A stretch of 64,000 nt of DNA from Epiperipatus broadwayi (Eukaryota > Onychophora > Udeonychophora > Euonychophora > Peripatidae), in the NCBI GenBank assembly GCA_028023455.1, contig JAQFVV010012394.1, forward strand, positions 21,716,900 to 21,780,899, given 5' to 3'. Each line of letters starts with the position of its first letter. The first letter of the stretch is position 1. This document shows positions 12,643-24,896 of the stretch, piece after piece. The notes beneath the pieces were generated by a model. It was not told the DNA's origin. It saw only the letters and a list, made by a program, of their open reading frames with translations, and ran no database searches. The position numbers were made by a program, and so were the translations under genes.

Positions 12643-14259
12643 TCTATGTCTGCATTCAAAATCCTAGGTAAAACATTTGCTTACTTCCTTTATACTGTAA
12701 TAGCCATTGCATTGCATTAATTTGTGCGAATCCTCCAAGAGTCTAATTATATGAACTCTATATCATACATAAAATGAACTATTGATATGTGTAAGTTTCA
12801 AATGCTATTAATGCTTTATTATTATATTTGTGAATGCTATATGAGTTAATATGTGTGTGATCATTATATCAGTGTTATTAGTTAAATTAGATAAATACCA
12901 GTGTTCTACTATTAAAATCTACAAGAATATTTCAGAAATGTTAATTTAAAATGTGTGTATATTATTAAATTATAAAGATGTTTAAATTTAATAAATTAAT
13001 GTTAGTTAATAAATTGTCTTTAAAATTAAACTCTATTTGTCAGCCAATTCTTTTTATCAATCTCTTCTTACCAATATTTTATTATTGATTAAAATTAGAC
13101 TGAGCTAGTTAAGGGAATTGTTTCGAGCGCTGGATTATGAGCCTACTGACCAAATACGTTGTTTATTCTTATGAATAGATAACTGGCGCCCGGAGTTTAC
13201 TCCGAAACAAATAAAGTGTTTGGATAGTAGGGGTTTGAATCTAGCAGCCAAGGTGGGCCATTGTTGATAGTTAAAGCTATCAATAATATCTCCCATTTTG
13301 CTCGAACATGCCGGTTCGTTCACGTAATATTTATAAGATTATAAATGTGTTTTAAAGAAGTTTGAAACCAGCCAAAACCTTTGCAGGGTAAGTAAGATCT
13401 TCTGCGGAGCGAACCTTTCTTCCAATCACATTTTATACTCCGATAACATATCTCATCCTTAACAGCTTTATAATACTTCTAAACTCTCTTTTAATAAAAT
13501 ATATAAATTCATTTCATTATAATTTTCACCATTCTTTTTAAAATGTTTATATGTTTCTCCTTTTGAATAAATATATAAAACTAATCTCTTTTCACAACTA
13601 TTACATATCTATGGGTACTTATCTTGAATAAATGTCTCAAATCTATTCTTCTTCAGCTGAACTGAACATTTATCAAATTTATTTACCATTCTTACCAATG
13701 TTCTTTTTAGCACTTCTTATAATACTTTCCTTATTATCGTTATTATAAATGGCATTGTATTAAGTTAAAAGTTCAATTTATATTTTACATCATGCTGAAC
13801 ATTTACATACTTGAGATGATAATATATTATTGCAAAATATTCATGCATAATGCTAACCAAAGAGCTATCCACATATTGTTAAGCAATCTAGTTTAATTAT
13901 GTTTTTTTAAGTCATTGCTAAGCAACTATAAGATATGATTTATAATTGAACTGCATTCTTGTATTGATATGTGGATAGTTATAATTCTTTGTGCATCGTT
14001 CCAGTTAGTGTTATGCGTGTGTGTTGTTATATATATTGAATTATTAATTGGAGGTGTGTTTTAAGATATAGAGGAATACTTGTTAACTCTGCTTTTAAAG
14101 TTTAAATTTAGACTGTTAATTTGAAGTTTAATTACATCTAAATTTTAAATTTCAAACTTGCTTGTGATCATTTAAATATATATTATCTTTATAAATCTAT
14201 GACTAGAGAGATATAAATGGGACCATCTTCTTCTAGTCCTTGGCAAGGTTACAAGGTCA
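12643..14259. other. AT-rich stretch with a possible old SINE or LTR remnant near 13100-13330
   Basis: Most of the interval is featureless. At 13100-13330 the DNA is less AT-rich. It contains tggcgcccgg (13173-13182), which resembles a retroelement primer-binding site, and ggggtttgaatct (13231-13243), which resembles a Pol III B box. No LTR or full tRNA-like fold could be assigned, so neither reading is firm. Short inverted segments (ctatccacatat and atatgtggatag) near 13868 and 13970 could form a weak hairpin. Confidence 0.4.
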
Positions 14260-14392
14260 AAATTAAATGTGTATGTCAAGCATTGGTGGTTGAGAGGTTA
14301 GAGACAGCTGCTTTACAAGCAGTTGTCCGGGTTAGTGGGTTCGCTTCCCAGCTGATGCTATGACACATGAGAAAAATAAATAAATTAAATGT
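14260..14392 (+). mobile_element. tRNA-derived SINE with 11-bp target duplication
   Basis: An A box (tggttgagagg, 14287-14297) and a B box (ggttcgcttcc, 14338-14348) are spaced as in a tRNA gene. Between them lies an anticodon-like stem-loop, ctgc-tttacaa-gcag, whose loop would carry UAC (valine). The tail is tgacacatgagaaaaataaa. Direct repeats aaattaaatgt at 14260-14270 and 14382-14392 mark the insertion. It is a short SINE without a long body. The same family appears truncated at 56046-56112. Confidence 0.85.
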
Positions 14393-14904
14393 ATATAACA
14401 ACAGAGCTTAAAGAAAGAGTGGGGTTGTTCTCTCTTTTGTTGTTTTTGATATCACATAACTCAGTGAGAGAATTATATATATATTGTAATGATACAAACT
14501 TGGTTAGCTCTGCCCCTGATCATATTTTACAAACAGCCTTAATTAATTGAACTTAAATCAAAGAATAGACAAGCATTTTTAAATATAACAAAGTTAAAAA
14601 AAAAAAAAAAAAATCAACTCTCTCGATTGGTGATTTATAATTAAATGATTATATAATTTAAATTAAGTTTGATAAAGTTATTATCATATTTTATTCATAA
14701 AAAATGATTTAGAAAAATTAAACATTTACAAAACTATGGCTTATTTTAAAAATAATATGCTAGTTGCAAAAAAGTCACTCGCATTCTCTTTTCATTGAAC
14801 TTAATTAGAAGAGAATTACAAGAAAATAATTTATAGTCTCCTATAAACCATATGAAAGAGAATACGAATATAAAAATTAAACCCCATTAAACAATTTAAT
14901 TTAA

Positions 14905-14993
14905 GTTGGTGGTCTAGCAATTAGCATAGTTGCCTTCCAAGCAGATGTCTCGGGTTCACTTCCCGGTCAACGCATTTGACATATGAAAAAAAA
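14905..14993 (+). mobile_element. tRNA-Gly(UCC)-derived SINE
   Basis: The sequence follows a eukaryotic tRNA-Gly(UCC) gene almost throughout: gttggtggtctagc, an anticodon arm tgc-cttccaa-gca with UCC in the loop, and a T arm with B box gggttcacttcc. It closes with a 3' acceptor tcaacgca that can pair with the 5' gttgg. It ends in tttgacatatgaaaaaaaa. The D-arm has mutations and there is a SINE-like tail, so it is a retroposed derivative and not a working tRNA gene. Imperfect flanking repeats (attaaacaattta and attaaagcaatta) may be the target duplication. Confidence 0.82.
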
Positions 14994-15020
14994 AGTTATT
15001 AAAGCAATTACATAAATCAA

Positions 15021-15462
15021 TTAATAATAAATTGAAAGTTTCCAGTCTTTCACATGCACCTACTATTGTTTCTCAGACAGCCAATCAGATGTTAAACAGG
15101 GGTCTGAGGAGTGGTCAGGCCTTGACACATGACAGAGATTTTGACAAGAAAAGGATGATACCACCCTTCTCTTTACTTAACTTTATATATATAATCCAGC
15201 CTTAAGCATCTTGACCTGAAAGCTTGAAGATATAAACATATTCATTTATTACTCACTGAGTTTATAATTTACAATATTATATACATATAAAGTTAACTAA
15301 AGAGAAGGGTGGTATCATTCTTTTCTTGTCAAAATCTCTGTCATGTGTCAAGGCCTGATTGCTCCTCAGACTGCTGTTTAACATCTGATTGGCTTCTGAG
15401 AAACAACAGTAGGCACATGTGAAAAACTGGCAACTTTCAATTTATTACTAATTTAATAATAA
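15021..15462. mobile_element. Large hairpin element with arms of about 170 bp
   Basis: Positions about 15031-15190 and 15287-15452 are near-perfect reverse complements. Shared blocks are ggccttgacacatgacagag, gataccacccttctctttac and aatcagatgttaaac. A spacer of about 95 bp lies between. The direct repeat ttaataataa (15021-15030, 15453-15462) flanks the pair, though in AT-rich sequence this is weak support for a target duplication. There is no coding sequence. It is distinct in sequence from families B and C. Confidence 0.82.
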
Positions 15463-16984
15463 CGTGATTTTCTCTAATTAATAATTACAATTAAGTATTT
15501 TTGTTTTTATAAATCAATTAAAGAAAAACAAATAAAGAAAAATAGTAATTAACAATATAATATGTTGGACTATTTCTATCATTTATCATTAAATGTTGAA
15601 TGTCCAGAAAATAATTACTGAAAAAGAAATAAGAAAAAAAGAAGTAAAAGCAACAAAGATTAACGGACAATGAAAAATGAGATTAAAGACAATTGTAGTT
15701 GTTCTTAGAAAGATAGAAGAAAATAAGAATAATAACATATATGGTGAGTCAAAGTGCACATGGCCAGCATTGTATCATTTGGACAAATTTTAGTCCTAGC
15801 TAAATGTTAACTCAAACACAGCTAGAAGGTTGAAACTCCGTGTAGTAAAAATAGTAAAAATGGTGTCCGAAGCCTACCTGATGTGACTCATCTAGCGCAT
15901 GAGTAATGTAGTTTGACTAACTTTAAAAAATGCCTATAAAGGGTCCAGAAATGGTTGAGATATGAAATGCAGCTCATTTGCTTATGGGAGAGATTTTTCC
16001 TCACCTGTAGTTGCATAGCCCACATATTTAAGTACTAAACTACCAAACCCCAAATGAATTCAACCTGATTCAATCAACAGAGATTATTTCATTTTATATG
16101 ACACCTTAGACTTATCAATCTGTCTAGTAAGCTTACTGAAGTATTTAAGAAATCCATGGTAAAAGTAAGACACCTCCATAATCTTATAAACTGCATTGAA
16201 GTTTTATTATATAGAAATACCTGAAGAAGAACAGAAACTATGACTAGTAGAAACATGCATTATACTAACTTGTGTTGTCTACTAACTTGTGTCTTATTAC
16301 TAACTGTTGCTTGTATTTGGAAAAGTTTAAATAAAATTTAAAATTTTCTAGACATTCAATGTTTAATGACAGATCACATATATAAATATTGTTATGTTTA
16401 CGCTTTGTTACTTTATTCATAGAATAATAATATTTATGAGAAATTTCCATACATCAATCAAGATTATTTGAAATAAATAATACTGTTATTTAAATCATTT
16501 TGTTGTCTGTGCTATTCTTCACTCAATAATCTCCTCTTCAACATGTACATCATCTTCCATCAATCCTGAGAGTTCATGTTTGGAGCTGAAGTAAAGCAGG
16601 GTTGCTACTGAGAAATATGGTTCTACAGGAGAAAAGTATATCCATAGGTGTTCTTTTTTAGAAGAAATGTATCACCCCAAACTATGATTAGTGGAATTCA
16701 AACCTAGTATATTCAAATAAATAGTTATGAATTATTGTTAAGGGAGATCCTCTCAGAGATAATTTCATATAAGGGCCATAAGATAGGTTCATCATCATCA
16801 GCAATATCCATTTTATTTCAATTTACTTAATTGAAATTCAAATTTCAATTAATCTTTGTTAAACTAAATTTTAAAATAATTTGGTTGTATACTACAGAGA
16901 TATATATCTATGTGTGCATATAAGAGTTGCTAGTAAATGTACCATCACTTTCATTATAAGGTTAAGTTCCCTGTATAACATATA
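15463..16984. other. AT-rich stretch, no gene; weak SINE-like piece near 16600-16760
   Basis: No ORF with recognisable content. The minus strand near 16690-16705 contains ggtttgaattcc, a B-box-like motif. The segment 16290-16370 (ttattactaactgttgc... and gtttaaataaaatttaaa) is loosely repeated at 29465-29540 and 30340-30410, so this interval holds a diverged interspersed repeat I cannot delimit. Confidence 0.4.
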
Positions 16985-17265
16985 TGTACATAAAGTATGT
17001 TTTGAATGAAACCATGTATTATTTTATAAATTCCCGATGTTTTGATAGTGTTTCGATAAAATATCATTCATTGTTGTTAAGGTTAAGATCTTAATAGAGA
17101 ATGGTTAGATCTTAAATAATAATGACATTTCTGCAAAGAATTACTTAAGATCAAATAGTTTTTCATTAAGATCTTAACCTTGGCACTGATGAATGATTTT
17201 TCGAAATGTCAGGAATTTAAGCAAAATAATACATGGTTTAATCCAAAATATACTTTATGTTTCAA
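16985..17265. mobile_element. Hairpin element with arms of about 105 bp
   Basis: The left arm (about 16990-17097) and right arm (about 17165-17262) are imperfect reverse complements. They share acataaagtatgttttg / caaaatatactttatgt, ccatgtattattttat / aaataatacatgg and aaggttaagatcttaat / attaagatcttaacctt. The spacer is about 65 bp. No target duplication was clear. It looks like a MITE or foldback element and is non-coding. Confidence 0.75.
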
Positions 17266-17279
17266 AGCATACTTTATTG

Positions 17280-18947
17280 ATTAAAAAACAATGATTACAT
17301 CGGTAAGATTGGGCTTACACAGTAAGCATAAGTCTGTTCCTGTGTCTAAACGATCTGTTGGGCATAGTTTGTTCACAGATATATAGGAGAGAAAAAGCTT
17401 TCTCTTGAGTTCTTTATGTTGTGTTTTTGCTACTCTTAAGGCATCAAAAGTTGCCTGAATTCAGCTTGTCTAATTTTTTATATATATACATTATGTTGAT
17501 GGACCCTGTCATGTGTGTCCTGCTGGTTTTGGTGTATTGTGTTCTTTTTTTTTTTAGCTGTGTTATTCTGTATCTCTTTTACTGATTTTCAACTATAGTG
17601 CTGATTTTAGTTTAAATAGTGACCAAGTTGCAGCAAAAATATCTGGTGGTGCTAGCATGTTATCCCTTTCTTTTATTTTTTCTAACTTGTGGTGGAAAGT
17701 GTTGAGGTTTTGTTTTGCATTGTAGTCGAAATTGAATTTACATCTGGTGTACCAATAAGCATACAAGCTAAATGTCGCTGCTCTTATTGTTGGGATTGCA
17801 TTTTTTTGTATACCTGGAGAATTTTTGCCATTGTTGTGGTTTTCTGATGGTAGTTATTTATCATTATTTGTCTTACCTTTTCCAATCCCAGACAATTGTT
17901 TAGAAAATGATGTTGTGTTTCGTCTTCTCTTTGGCACAACCTGCACAGTGGGTCTATTTTTGTAAAGAACCTTTTAAAATGGATGAAGTGTGATGTAGGC
18001 AAGGCATTCAGATTTACTTTGACTATGAAATCAAAGAATTTAGGCTCCAGGTACCAATTTTTATATTTTTTTAGGAGCTGTGCATTGTTTATTTCAAGGA
18101 CCATTTTGTTGATATCTTGTTGTGTCTGCTCTATTAGGCTATGTATGTGCCAGTATGTGTATTTAATTGGGTTAGACAGGGTTATTTTGTCCCTTTGATT
18201 TCTTATGCTGTCTAAAAGTGTGGCTATATAGTTGTCTTTGGGAGGTGGTCGGTCAGTGGGTATTATATCTATTATTTTTTGAATATTTGAAACTTTGTAA
18301 TTGTTGTAATCAGTAGGTTTATTATTTTTTGTGTGTAAAAAGTTGAAATTGTATGTAGTCCAAGACCATTTAGTTTTGTGGATTGGCTTAATTGCCTCAT
18401 TGAAATGGCTACCACCTTTTTATTCCAAAGTAGTTTATTGCACATGGAGTTTACTGTTGATATAAATTTTTTGGTGAACTTTATCACTGGTTGGTAGTAT
18501 GTGATTTTTGTCATTATCAGTTGGTTGAAAAGAGCAACCTTTGAGTATAGAGAAAGGTATGATTTAGCAAGTGAGTCTGTGATTCTTTCTGTTTGTGTTA
18601 AGATTTTGTCTTGTATTGTTCTTCTCATCTGCCCCATCCCCAAATGAAATGGGAAACCCAGAAACTTATTCGGTTTTCCTTGGTATATTTGTGTGTTGGT
18701 TTTCCCAGTAAAAATTGACCACACAGCTGATTTATTAGTATTTATTTTCAGATGAAATTTTGTTGTATAGTCTTCTATTATTTTTTGGAGTGTATGTAGT
18801 TGTTTCTTTGAAGTTAGAAAAACCGTAACATCATCCATGTAGGCTATACAGAGTATGTAAATATTGGTGTTTGGTATTTGTATTCCTTGTAATTTTCCCT
18901 TGATTTTTTCCAAGTATATGTATAATGTGAAGAGTAGTGTACTTATT
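17280..18947 (-). mobile_element. 5'-truncated L1/Tx1-like LINE, 3' half only
   Basis: The minus strand carries the second half of a reverse transcriptase and the C-terminal region, then an untranslated tail that runs to about 17280. The sequence begins abruptly at motif B-like STLLFTLYI near 18947. That is typical of incomplete reverse transcription during insertion. I could not define a target duplication. Confidence 0.8.
17590..18947 (-). pseudogene. Reverse transcriptase C-terminal part with CCHC-type zinc finger (L1/Tx1-like)
   Basis: The minus frame opens with STLLFTLYIYLEKIKGKLQG and the catalytic box CIAYMDDVTVF near 18830. LGFPFHLGMGQM near 18650 and KLNGLGLHTISTFY near 18360, after LLWNKK, follow in the order usual for L1/Tx1-clade LINEs. 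After a frame change near 18272 the protein continues, ending with CRLCQREDETQHHFLNNC (about 17890-17950), a C-x2-C-x8-H-H-x4-C type finger common at the C-terminus of these proteins. A second frame change near 17784 leads to FSLYAYWYTRCKFNFDYNA. Both catalytic aspartates of YMDD survive, but truncation and frameshifts make it inactive. Confidence 0.85.
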
Positions 18948-19147
18948 TACATCATATTACCATAAAAATATTAAATATAATATAAACATATAAACACACA
19001 GAAGTCTCTTTGAATCTGTACTATTTGGTTCCAAGCCATGCTGTAGATATTAACATTTGTGACTAGTGAGGTATATTAGAGATGTTTTAAACACACATAT
19101 ATAGATGTGCGTACATATTGTATAGAGAAGTCAACAACATTTATGAC

Positions 19148-19428
19148 ATACATATATATGTTATTAAAAAAGGCAAAACTCTCCATACAGTATTGACACT
19201 CAGTGCAAGCCAGAGTAATCAATGGATGCCAGAAGGCTTGTGCATAAAATCCCCATCTAGTGCCTACTCATCCATTATCCCCATAAATATGCACAAACCT
19301 TCTGGCATCCATTGATTACTCTGGCTTGCACTGAATGGCAATAGTGTATGGAGAGTTTTACCTGTTTTAATAACAGTTATAAAAAAGCATAAGAAATGGT
19401 GATTGTGTTTGGTTTATACATATATATG
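19148..19428 (-). mobile_element. Family B foldback element, copy 3 (short)
   Basis: It starts ggcaaaactctccatacagt near 19172 and returns as ctccatac's complement near 19345, ending gttttacctgtttt. The arms are almost joined at a short centre near 19270. The family leader lies on the right (aagaaatggtgattgtg), so orientation is minus. The sequence atacatatatatg occurs at 19148-19160 and 19416-19428 and fits a 13-bp target duplication, although it is low in complexity. Confidence 0.82.
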
Positions 19429-20386
19429 CATGTGTGCATATATATAGTGTATATGAATTGCATAATAAATAAAGTAAAATGAAAAAAAAATACTGTAAAT
19501 TTTTTTTTTATTAATTTCTATTTTTGCATCTGATAAAATTATGAATATGACAAGCTAGGGTGTATAATTTATTATCTAAAAAGTTTATGTGTCAAAAATA
19601 TATATATATACATTGTTTGTTTAATTTATTGTCTAAAAAGTATATATGTCAAAAGAAATAGTATATACATTCTTTGTTTAGTTATTATGTCATATTCTTG
19701 GTAGACAACAAAAGATTTTTAGTATACTAATTAGAACGTAAAAAATAGTCTACCTTTAATTAAACAGATATATCGACATATAGATAGCCAAAAGCCAAAA
19801 AAAAAAAAATTAGATTGATAATTATATAGATACAACATAAGTGAATTTAAAAACATTTAGAACTAATATTAAAAGTGCATTAAAGTGAAAAGATAGTGTT
19901 ATGTGCGTGTATTTATTTATATATAGTAAATTGTTAATTACCTTTTCTTTTGCCTGTAGAAATTTTGTAAATATTTAATTAGATAAAAAAAACATAATCC
20001 CATGGGCATATTAACTATAAAGATTTATTCCTAGGCCATTAATGAGATTAGTGCCATTAACTTGATAAACGAGCAATTAATTATAGTGTTGACATTTTTT
20101 TTAGTTTAATTAATACTTTTATGTAGATAAGAAATTTGTTTTGGGTTAAAAAATAAATTATGCTTTGTTTTTTCATGATTTGAAAAAAAATTGTTTAGAT
20201 GAAATTAAATAATGATAAATGATAACATTCATTAGTACTGACATCAAGTACCCACTGACAAAAGTCCTTTGGGTCATTGAGATTGGTTTCTTATACAGAA
20301 TTTGATATTTACAAAGTTTGCCTAAAAAAAAAACATACTGCAATAAACAATCACTCCTAAATGAGTAGGGCCATTTTAACTCAAAA
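19429..20386. other. AT-rich stretch, no gene recognised
   Basis: Short TA runs, e.g. near 19600, and A/T homopolymers. No supported gene, RNA or repeat family member. Confidence 0.5.
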
Positions 20387-20632
20387 AGAGAGATTGAGAG
20401 AGAGGGAGGGAGACGGAGAGAGAGGGGCGAACGAAGAGAATAAAGAGAGACAGGGAAAGAGGGAGATAAAGAGAGAAAGGGAAAGAGAGATAGGTAGGGA
20501 GAAAGGGAGAGAGAGGGAGAGAGAAAGGGGAAAAAGAGCGAGAGGGGGAGAGAGACAGAGGAGGAGAGAGGGAGGGAGGGAAAGAGGGAAGAAAAAGGGG
20601 AGAAAGATGCAGAAAGAGAGGGGGAACTTTGT
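20387..20632. repeat. Polypurine (GA-rich) low-complexity tract
   Basis: About 245 bp made almost only of G and A on the plus strand, with imperfect gagagg, gaaagg and gggaga motifs. The long Arg/Glu-rich and Ser/Pro-rich ORFs across it on both strands are consequences of the repeat. Its strand asymmetry could permit triplex formation, which is an inference. Confidence 0.95.
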
Positions 20633-21008
20633 AGAAATGAGTTTGCGATGCTAAGACTGTTATAAAAATAAAATTTATTTGAAACATAGATAACTAAATC
20701 TATGAATCAATGAAGAATATGCAGGTTAATAAACAAAATACTGTATTACATGACTTTCTCAACTAAATGTAAACAGTGTATAGTAGTGACATCTATGTAA
20801 AAAAAAATGTCACTGTCAAATGAATATAGTAATAAAAAGCCTATTGTTATATATCTCTCTGAATTAACCCACTATCTCTGGTTACATATTTGTTCCAAAT
20901 TCATATCTTTGATTTTTTCAGTTTTTTTTATAAGGTTTCTTACTTCCGCTTTTATTCAAATATAAAATCTTTATAGATATAACAAACATCTCCATACCTT
21001 AGTTTACG
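20633..21008. other. AT-rich stretch, no gene recognised
   Basis: No feature that can be supported between the GA tract and the family B arm. Confidence 0.5.
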
Positions 21009-21134
21009 CAGAGGCAAAACTCTCCATACAGTAGCGCTACTCAGTGCAAGCCAGAGTAGTCAGTGGATGCAGGAAGATTTGTGCATAAAATTCCCTATCT
21101 AGTGCTTACTCACCCAATATCCCCAAACTAGTTT
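21009..21134 (+). mobile_element. Family B single arm (partial copy 4)
   Basis: A single arm runs from cagaggcaaaactctccata to tccccaaactagttt, including gtgcaagccagagtagtcag. The complementary arm and the leader are absent, so this is a solo arm or a truncated copy. Confidence 0.85.
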
Positions 21135-21137
21135 AGT

Positions 21138-21322
21138 GGTTTAATATCTTTACTTTATTGACAGTAGGAGAGCGGGCTCAGCTACTGCCAGTAAAATAAA
21201 GATACAAAATAAATCTTTTCCTTAGCCAGCAGCTATAAATCTGGCTTTTCTGGTTGAAAGTACTCAGCTACTGTTAGTAAAATAAAGATATAGAATAAAA
21301 CTTCTCCTTAGCCAGCATTAGA
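21138..21322. repeat. Direct and inverted copies of a ctactgccagtaaaataaag motif
   Basis: About 57 bp at 21177-21233 (ctcagctactgccagtaaaa ... cttagccagcag) recurs directly at 21265-21320. A shorter inverted version (atctttactttattgacagt) lies at 21147-21166. The region may be an old LTR or MITE fragment. I do not recognise the family. Confidence 0.65.
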
Positions 21323-22007
21323 AACATTTTAGACAACTAATTACGAACAAGATAAGAAAAAGGATAACTTCGAATGTTACGTCTTAATTATATATTGTTT
21401 CTTATCCCAATCCTAAATAAGTGAATCCGTCTAAAGCTTTTATATTCATATCTCCCAACATCTACCTTTCATTTACTTCCACTCTCATTCAATTTTAAAC
21501 AGTTCCATACTCTACTGCCATCTGTAGTAATGTTGAGTAATTATATACGATGTAAAGTAATGAATTGATTTGTAACATTCTTAGACAAGAGAAATAGAAG
21601 TGCCTCTAGTTTGTAAAGCTATGAGAATACTAAAATATGCAAATACTGATCTGGAATCAGATACATACAATTGTTCAACCAATTTGGCATGGGTTCAAAA
21701 CCTGTTTTTTTTTTTAATTTTCAGGCCTTTAGCTTGAATCGTAAAATGGTGTTAAAGTTGGTTTGCTAGATAAATAAATTTTCTGCTTTGAATCACAAAC
21801 GTTATTGAGTATATGGGTTTAAGTGCACTGGTGTCAATTAATTACTGATTATGTAAACTTACAATAGATGGAGCTAGTACTGGAGAGCTGCTTATTTTGT
21901 CATATATTGTTTAAGCTAAAGAATTAAGTTATTTGTAATTACTCTTATTTATTATATTTTGATATATTCTTACTAAACATCATTCTCTCAAACTCTGCTC
22001 ATCTATC
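21323..22007. other. AT-rich stretch, no gene recognised
   Basis: A lone B-box-like gggttcaaaacct occurs near 21690 without a matching A box at the right distance. No other feature is supported. Confidence 0.45.
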
Positions 22008-22513
22008 TAATAGAACAGGGGTGTCCAACAAGTCGATCGTGATCTACCGATCGATCACAAAGCCATTTTTGGTTGATCGAGAAGCCAAATCTGCAAGAGC
22101 TGTCGGGTAACGAGTGAAACAAATTAAGTCAAGATTTTCAAGTTTTTTTGTTATTTTTGTTTTTATTCTTTTTTTCTTTTTTTTCAATTCTAGATAAATG
22201 AAATCCACTAAGCCGTATCATTATTGAAAATATTTTTAATCTTGATTTAATGTAGCTATTTTGAATTAATAAATATTGTTAATAATTACTCATATTGCTT
22301 TATTTCCCCCCGGACATGAGTTTTTTGGCCCGTTAAATAATTGTTATTTTTTACTAGGTAGATATATAAAAATAATGTATTTCACACTTCCTCCACTTAG
22401 ACTACACCTATGACAACAAGTCGATCACCTATGATAACAAGTTGATCGCAACACATTTTAAAAATAAAAAGTAGATCTTATGAACACAAAAGTTGGCCAC
22501 CCCAGTAATAGAA
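22008..22513. mobile_element. hAT-type MITE with 8-bp target duplication
   Basis: The termini are caggggtgtccaac (22016-22029) and gttggccaccccag (22492-22505), inverted repeats of the well-known hAT/Charlie end type CAGGGGTGTCCAAC. The 8-bp direct repeat taatagaa lies exactly outside them at 22008-22015 and 22506-22513, as expected for hAT. The 490-bp interior has no transposase. Next to the termini are paired motifs built on cgatcg/tcgatc (gtcgatcgtgatctaccgat on the left, gtcgatcacc and gttgatcgc on the right) that extend the subterminal repeats and are likely transposase binding sites by analogy. Confidence 0.92.
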
Positions 22514-24867
22514 CATTCATACATTTCCCATCTTTGGCTAAAAAGCAAATATTAGAAAGAATTAATATGTTTTTGAAAAAATAGGCTCTCTCAGTCAAGC
22601 CACATAAGAGCCTAAAACACATTTAGCAATTGTATTACATTTTCCCAGTCCTATAAATAACATTTAAAAAAATAATGTTTTATTTTAAACCTTTTCCATC
22701 TTCACAGATTCTCCCTGATGATTACTCATATTGATGCTATAAATAATTTTTATAATTTTTGCCACAATCTTATTCATATTTTTTAGATTATTACTTAACT
22801 TCTTTATAAATTCCCTTATTATTTGCCTTTTATATATATATATAACTAACAATAAGCTTCTATTCAAATTATAAAATATTTGTTTTATCTGACTTAAAGT
22901 AATTGTCATCTCCTATAGTTAATTAAACCCTTTTCCGTTTCTCCTCCAATACTCTTATTTGTTATATAAACACAACTTTAACAGAGTAAAAAACGTATAT
23001 TTTTTATTTTAATTTGATTTACAAATGTTGAGATTATCCACTTCAGATAAATACACCAATAGTTATTACTAATCCTTTATTAAATTAGTTTATCATATTA
23101 TTATTCCTAGCCTAGATTTAAACTTTAAACTTAGTTAAAGATTAATATATCTATTTTTCAATTAAGCAGATATACATGGTATCAGTGATTAGTAATTGTT
23201 ATTAATACATCACATGATCAACAATCCATCATCTGATGTCTGTGAATATTGGATAGGACACCACCAGAACTACCAACTACTTCTATTGATTGGTAAAATT
23301 TACACTAGATGGCATAAGGTTAGAGAGACTAAAAAAGTTTGCTAATGAATAATCATTATTGTATTTATCTAAAGTATGTAGAGTTATCAATGATTAATAA
23401 TAATCATTAGTGTAGTTTATTGTCAAAGATGTGATTGTAGGAAGCTTCACACATGTACTAACAATTTGGTAATGATAAATGCAGATAGTATGATAAAGAT
23501 ATTAACATCACATGACAATATGTATAGAGAGTTTTACTTGTATGGTAAAGATATGTAAGAAGTTGGAACCTAAAGTGACTGAAGAATGCTGATTAAGCAT
23601 GAAATGTATCTTGGGAGTAATTTATCCTTTTCAGACATCTTTTTCTATATGTTTCAAAAATTGGTAATACAATAAAAATTTTAAGTATATCTAAAAAAAA
23701 AGATTTATTATAAATCCCTTCAACACTAACACAGATTTATAATTATTCAAATGCACTGTATTTTTAATTTTAATTAGTTTATTCTATTAATTCTCCACCT
23801 TTCAAGTGCTCTGTCAAATCTGAGTAAACCTCATCAAATTTTGTTTGCTTTCAATGTCCATTCCTTTTACCATTCCCATTATTATTCCAGCTCATTTCTC
23901 TCTCATATATAACTGCCCCCTCCTCTAATCTTTGCTGAATAAAAACTCTTTACTTCTTGATTTATTCCTCTCTCCTTGCAATCTTATCATATATTCATTC
24001 AAAATCCCCTCACTTTCATATGCTTTAAAAAAAACCTTCTTATTTTTGCTTTTCTAATTTCTTTTGTAAGTCTTCTGTTGATGATTTTTTGATATTTTTA
24101 AATTTTGATTCTTCTTCTCTATTTCTTTTCGTGTACGCATTTCACTTCCAATTTATGTTTTCATAGCATTCTTTCATTGTTAACAGTTCATTTACATCCT
24201 CCATATGTTTACTTTCTAAAACTTTTATTTGTGCCGGTTTTTAATTTCATTTATTCTCTCTCTAACCATTTCACTGCAATCTGATATATATATTGACATC
24301 TCAGAAAAAAAAATCCTATTTCGATAATTTATTCTCCTATCTTTTCTAAATAATATATTCATCTCTGGTATTTGAAGCTCACTATTTTCTTTTTGACTTT
24401 AATAAATCATTATCATCTATTTTTTCTTTTCTGTTAAAAAGTTTTATCTTTTAAATTTTGTTTGATGTGATGTGATGTAATTTTAAATTTTGTTTATTAA
24501 ACAAAATTATATTTCGCCATCTAGTGACTTAAATGCAAAATATAAAATAAACTAAATAGAAAAAAACAACAACTCATAATTCCGTTTTTTATCGACTAAA
24601 AAATATTTTTAAATTTCAAAATAATACTTATAAATAATTATTTTAAGATATATATTCTATAATCGTTTAACCACTTTTAAATTATTAATATGGATATTAA
24701 TGTTATATTTTTAATGATTTTTTAAGAATAAAAATTGTTTTGATACCGGATTACTTTGTTTAGTATTGTCTAAAAATTAATAATACCTTCTTTTCTTATT
24801 CGCCCAAATTTATAATCGCTAATTAAAATTACAATAAAAGCATAATTTCAATAATAAAATTCTAGGA
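22514..24867. other. AT-rich stretch with decayed repeat pieces, no intact gene
   Basis: Positions 23205-23545 show a family B-related variant (acatcacatgatcaacaatc at the left; gagagttttacttgta at the right). Positions 23580-23660 carry a family C-like end (gctgattaagcatgaaatg). From 23760 to 24440 the plus strand is pyrimidine-rich. Its minus strand reads open in patches of charged sequence (for example VLESKHMEDVNELLTMKECYEN) that might be an old gag or LINE ORF, but I cannot assign a family. Confidence 0.4.
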
Positions 24868-24896
24868 CTAAGATTTATTCATCATCATCATCATCA

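Noticed and set aside
13135-13323. 62-codon minus ORF and a tggcgcccgg primer-binding-site-like sequence
   Set aside because: No LTR precedes the motif and the ORF has no known pattern. Left only as a note in the surrounding interval.
20361-20687. Arg/Glu-rich and Ser/Pro/Leu-rich ORFs on both strands
   Set aside because: Products of the GA-rich low-complexity tract.
22685-22909. 74-codon minus ORF rich in K, N and I
   Set aside because: Typical random translation of AT-rich DNA. No repeat copy or motif supports it.
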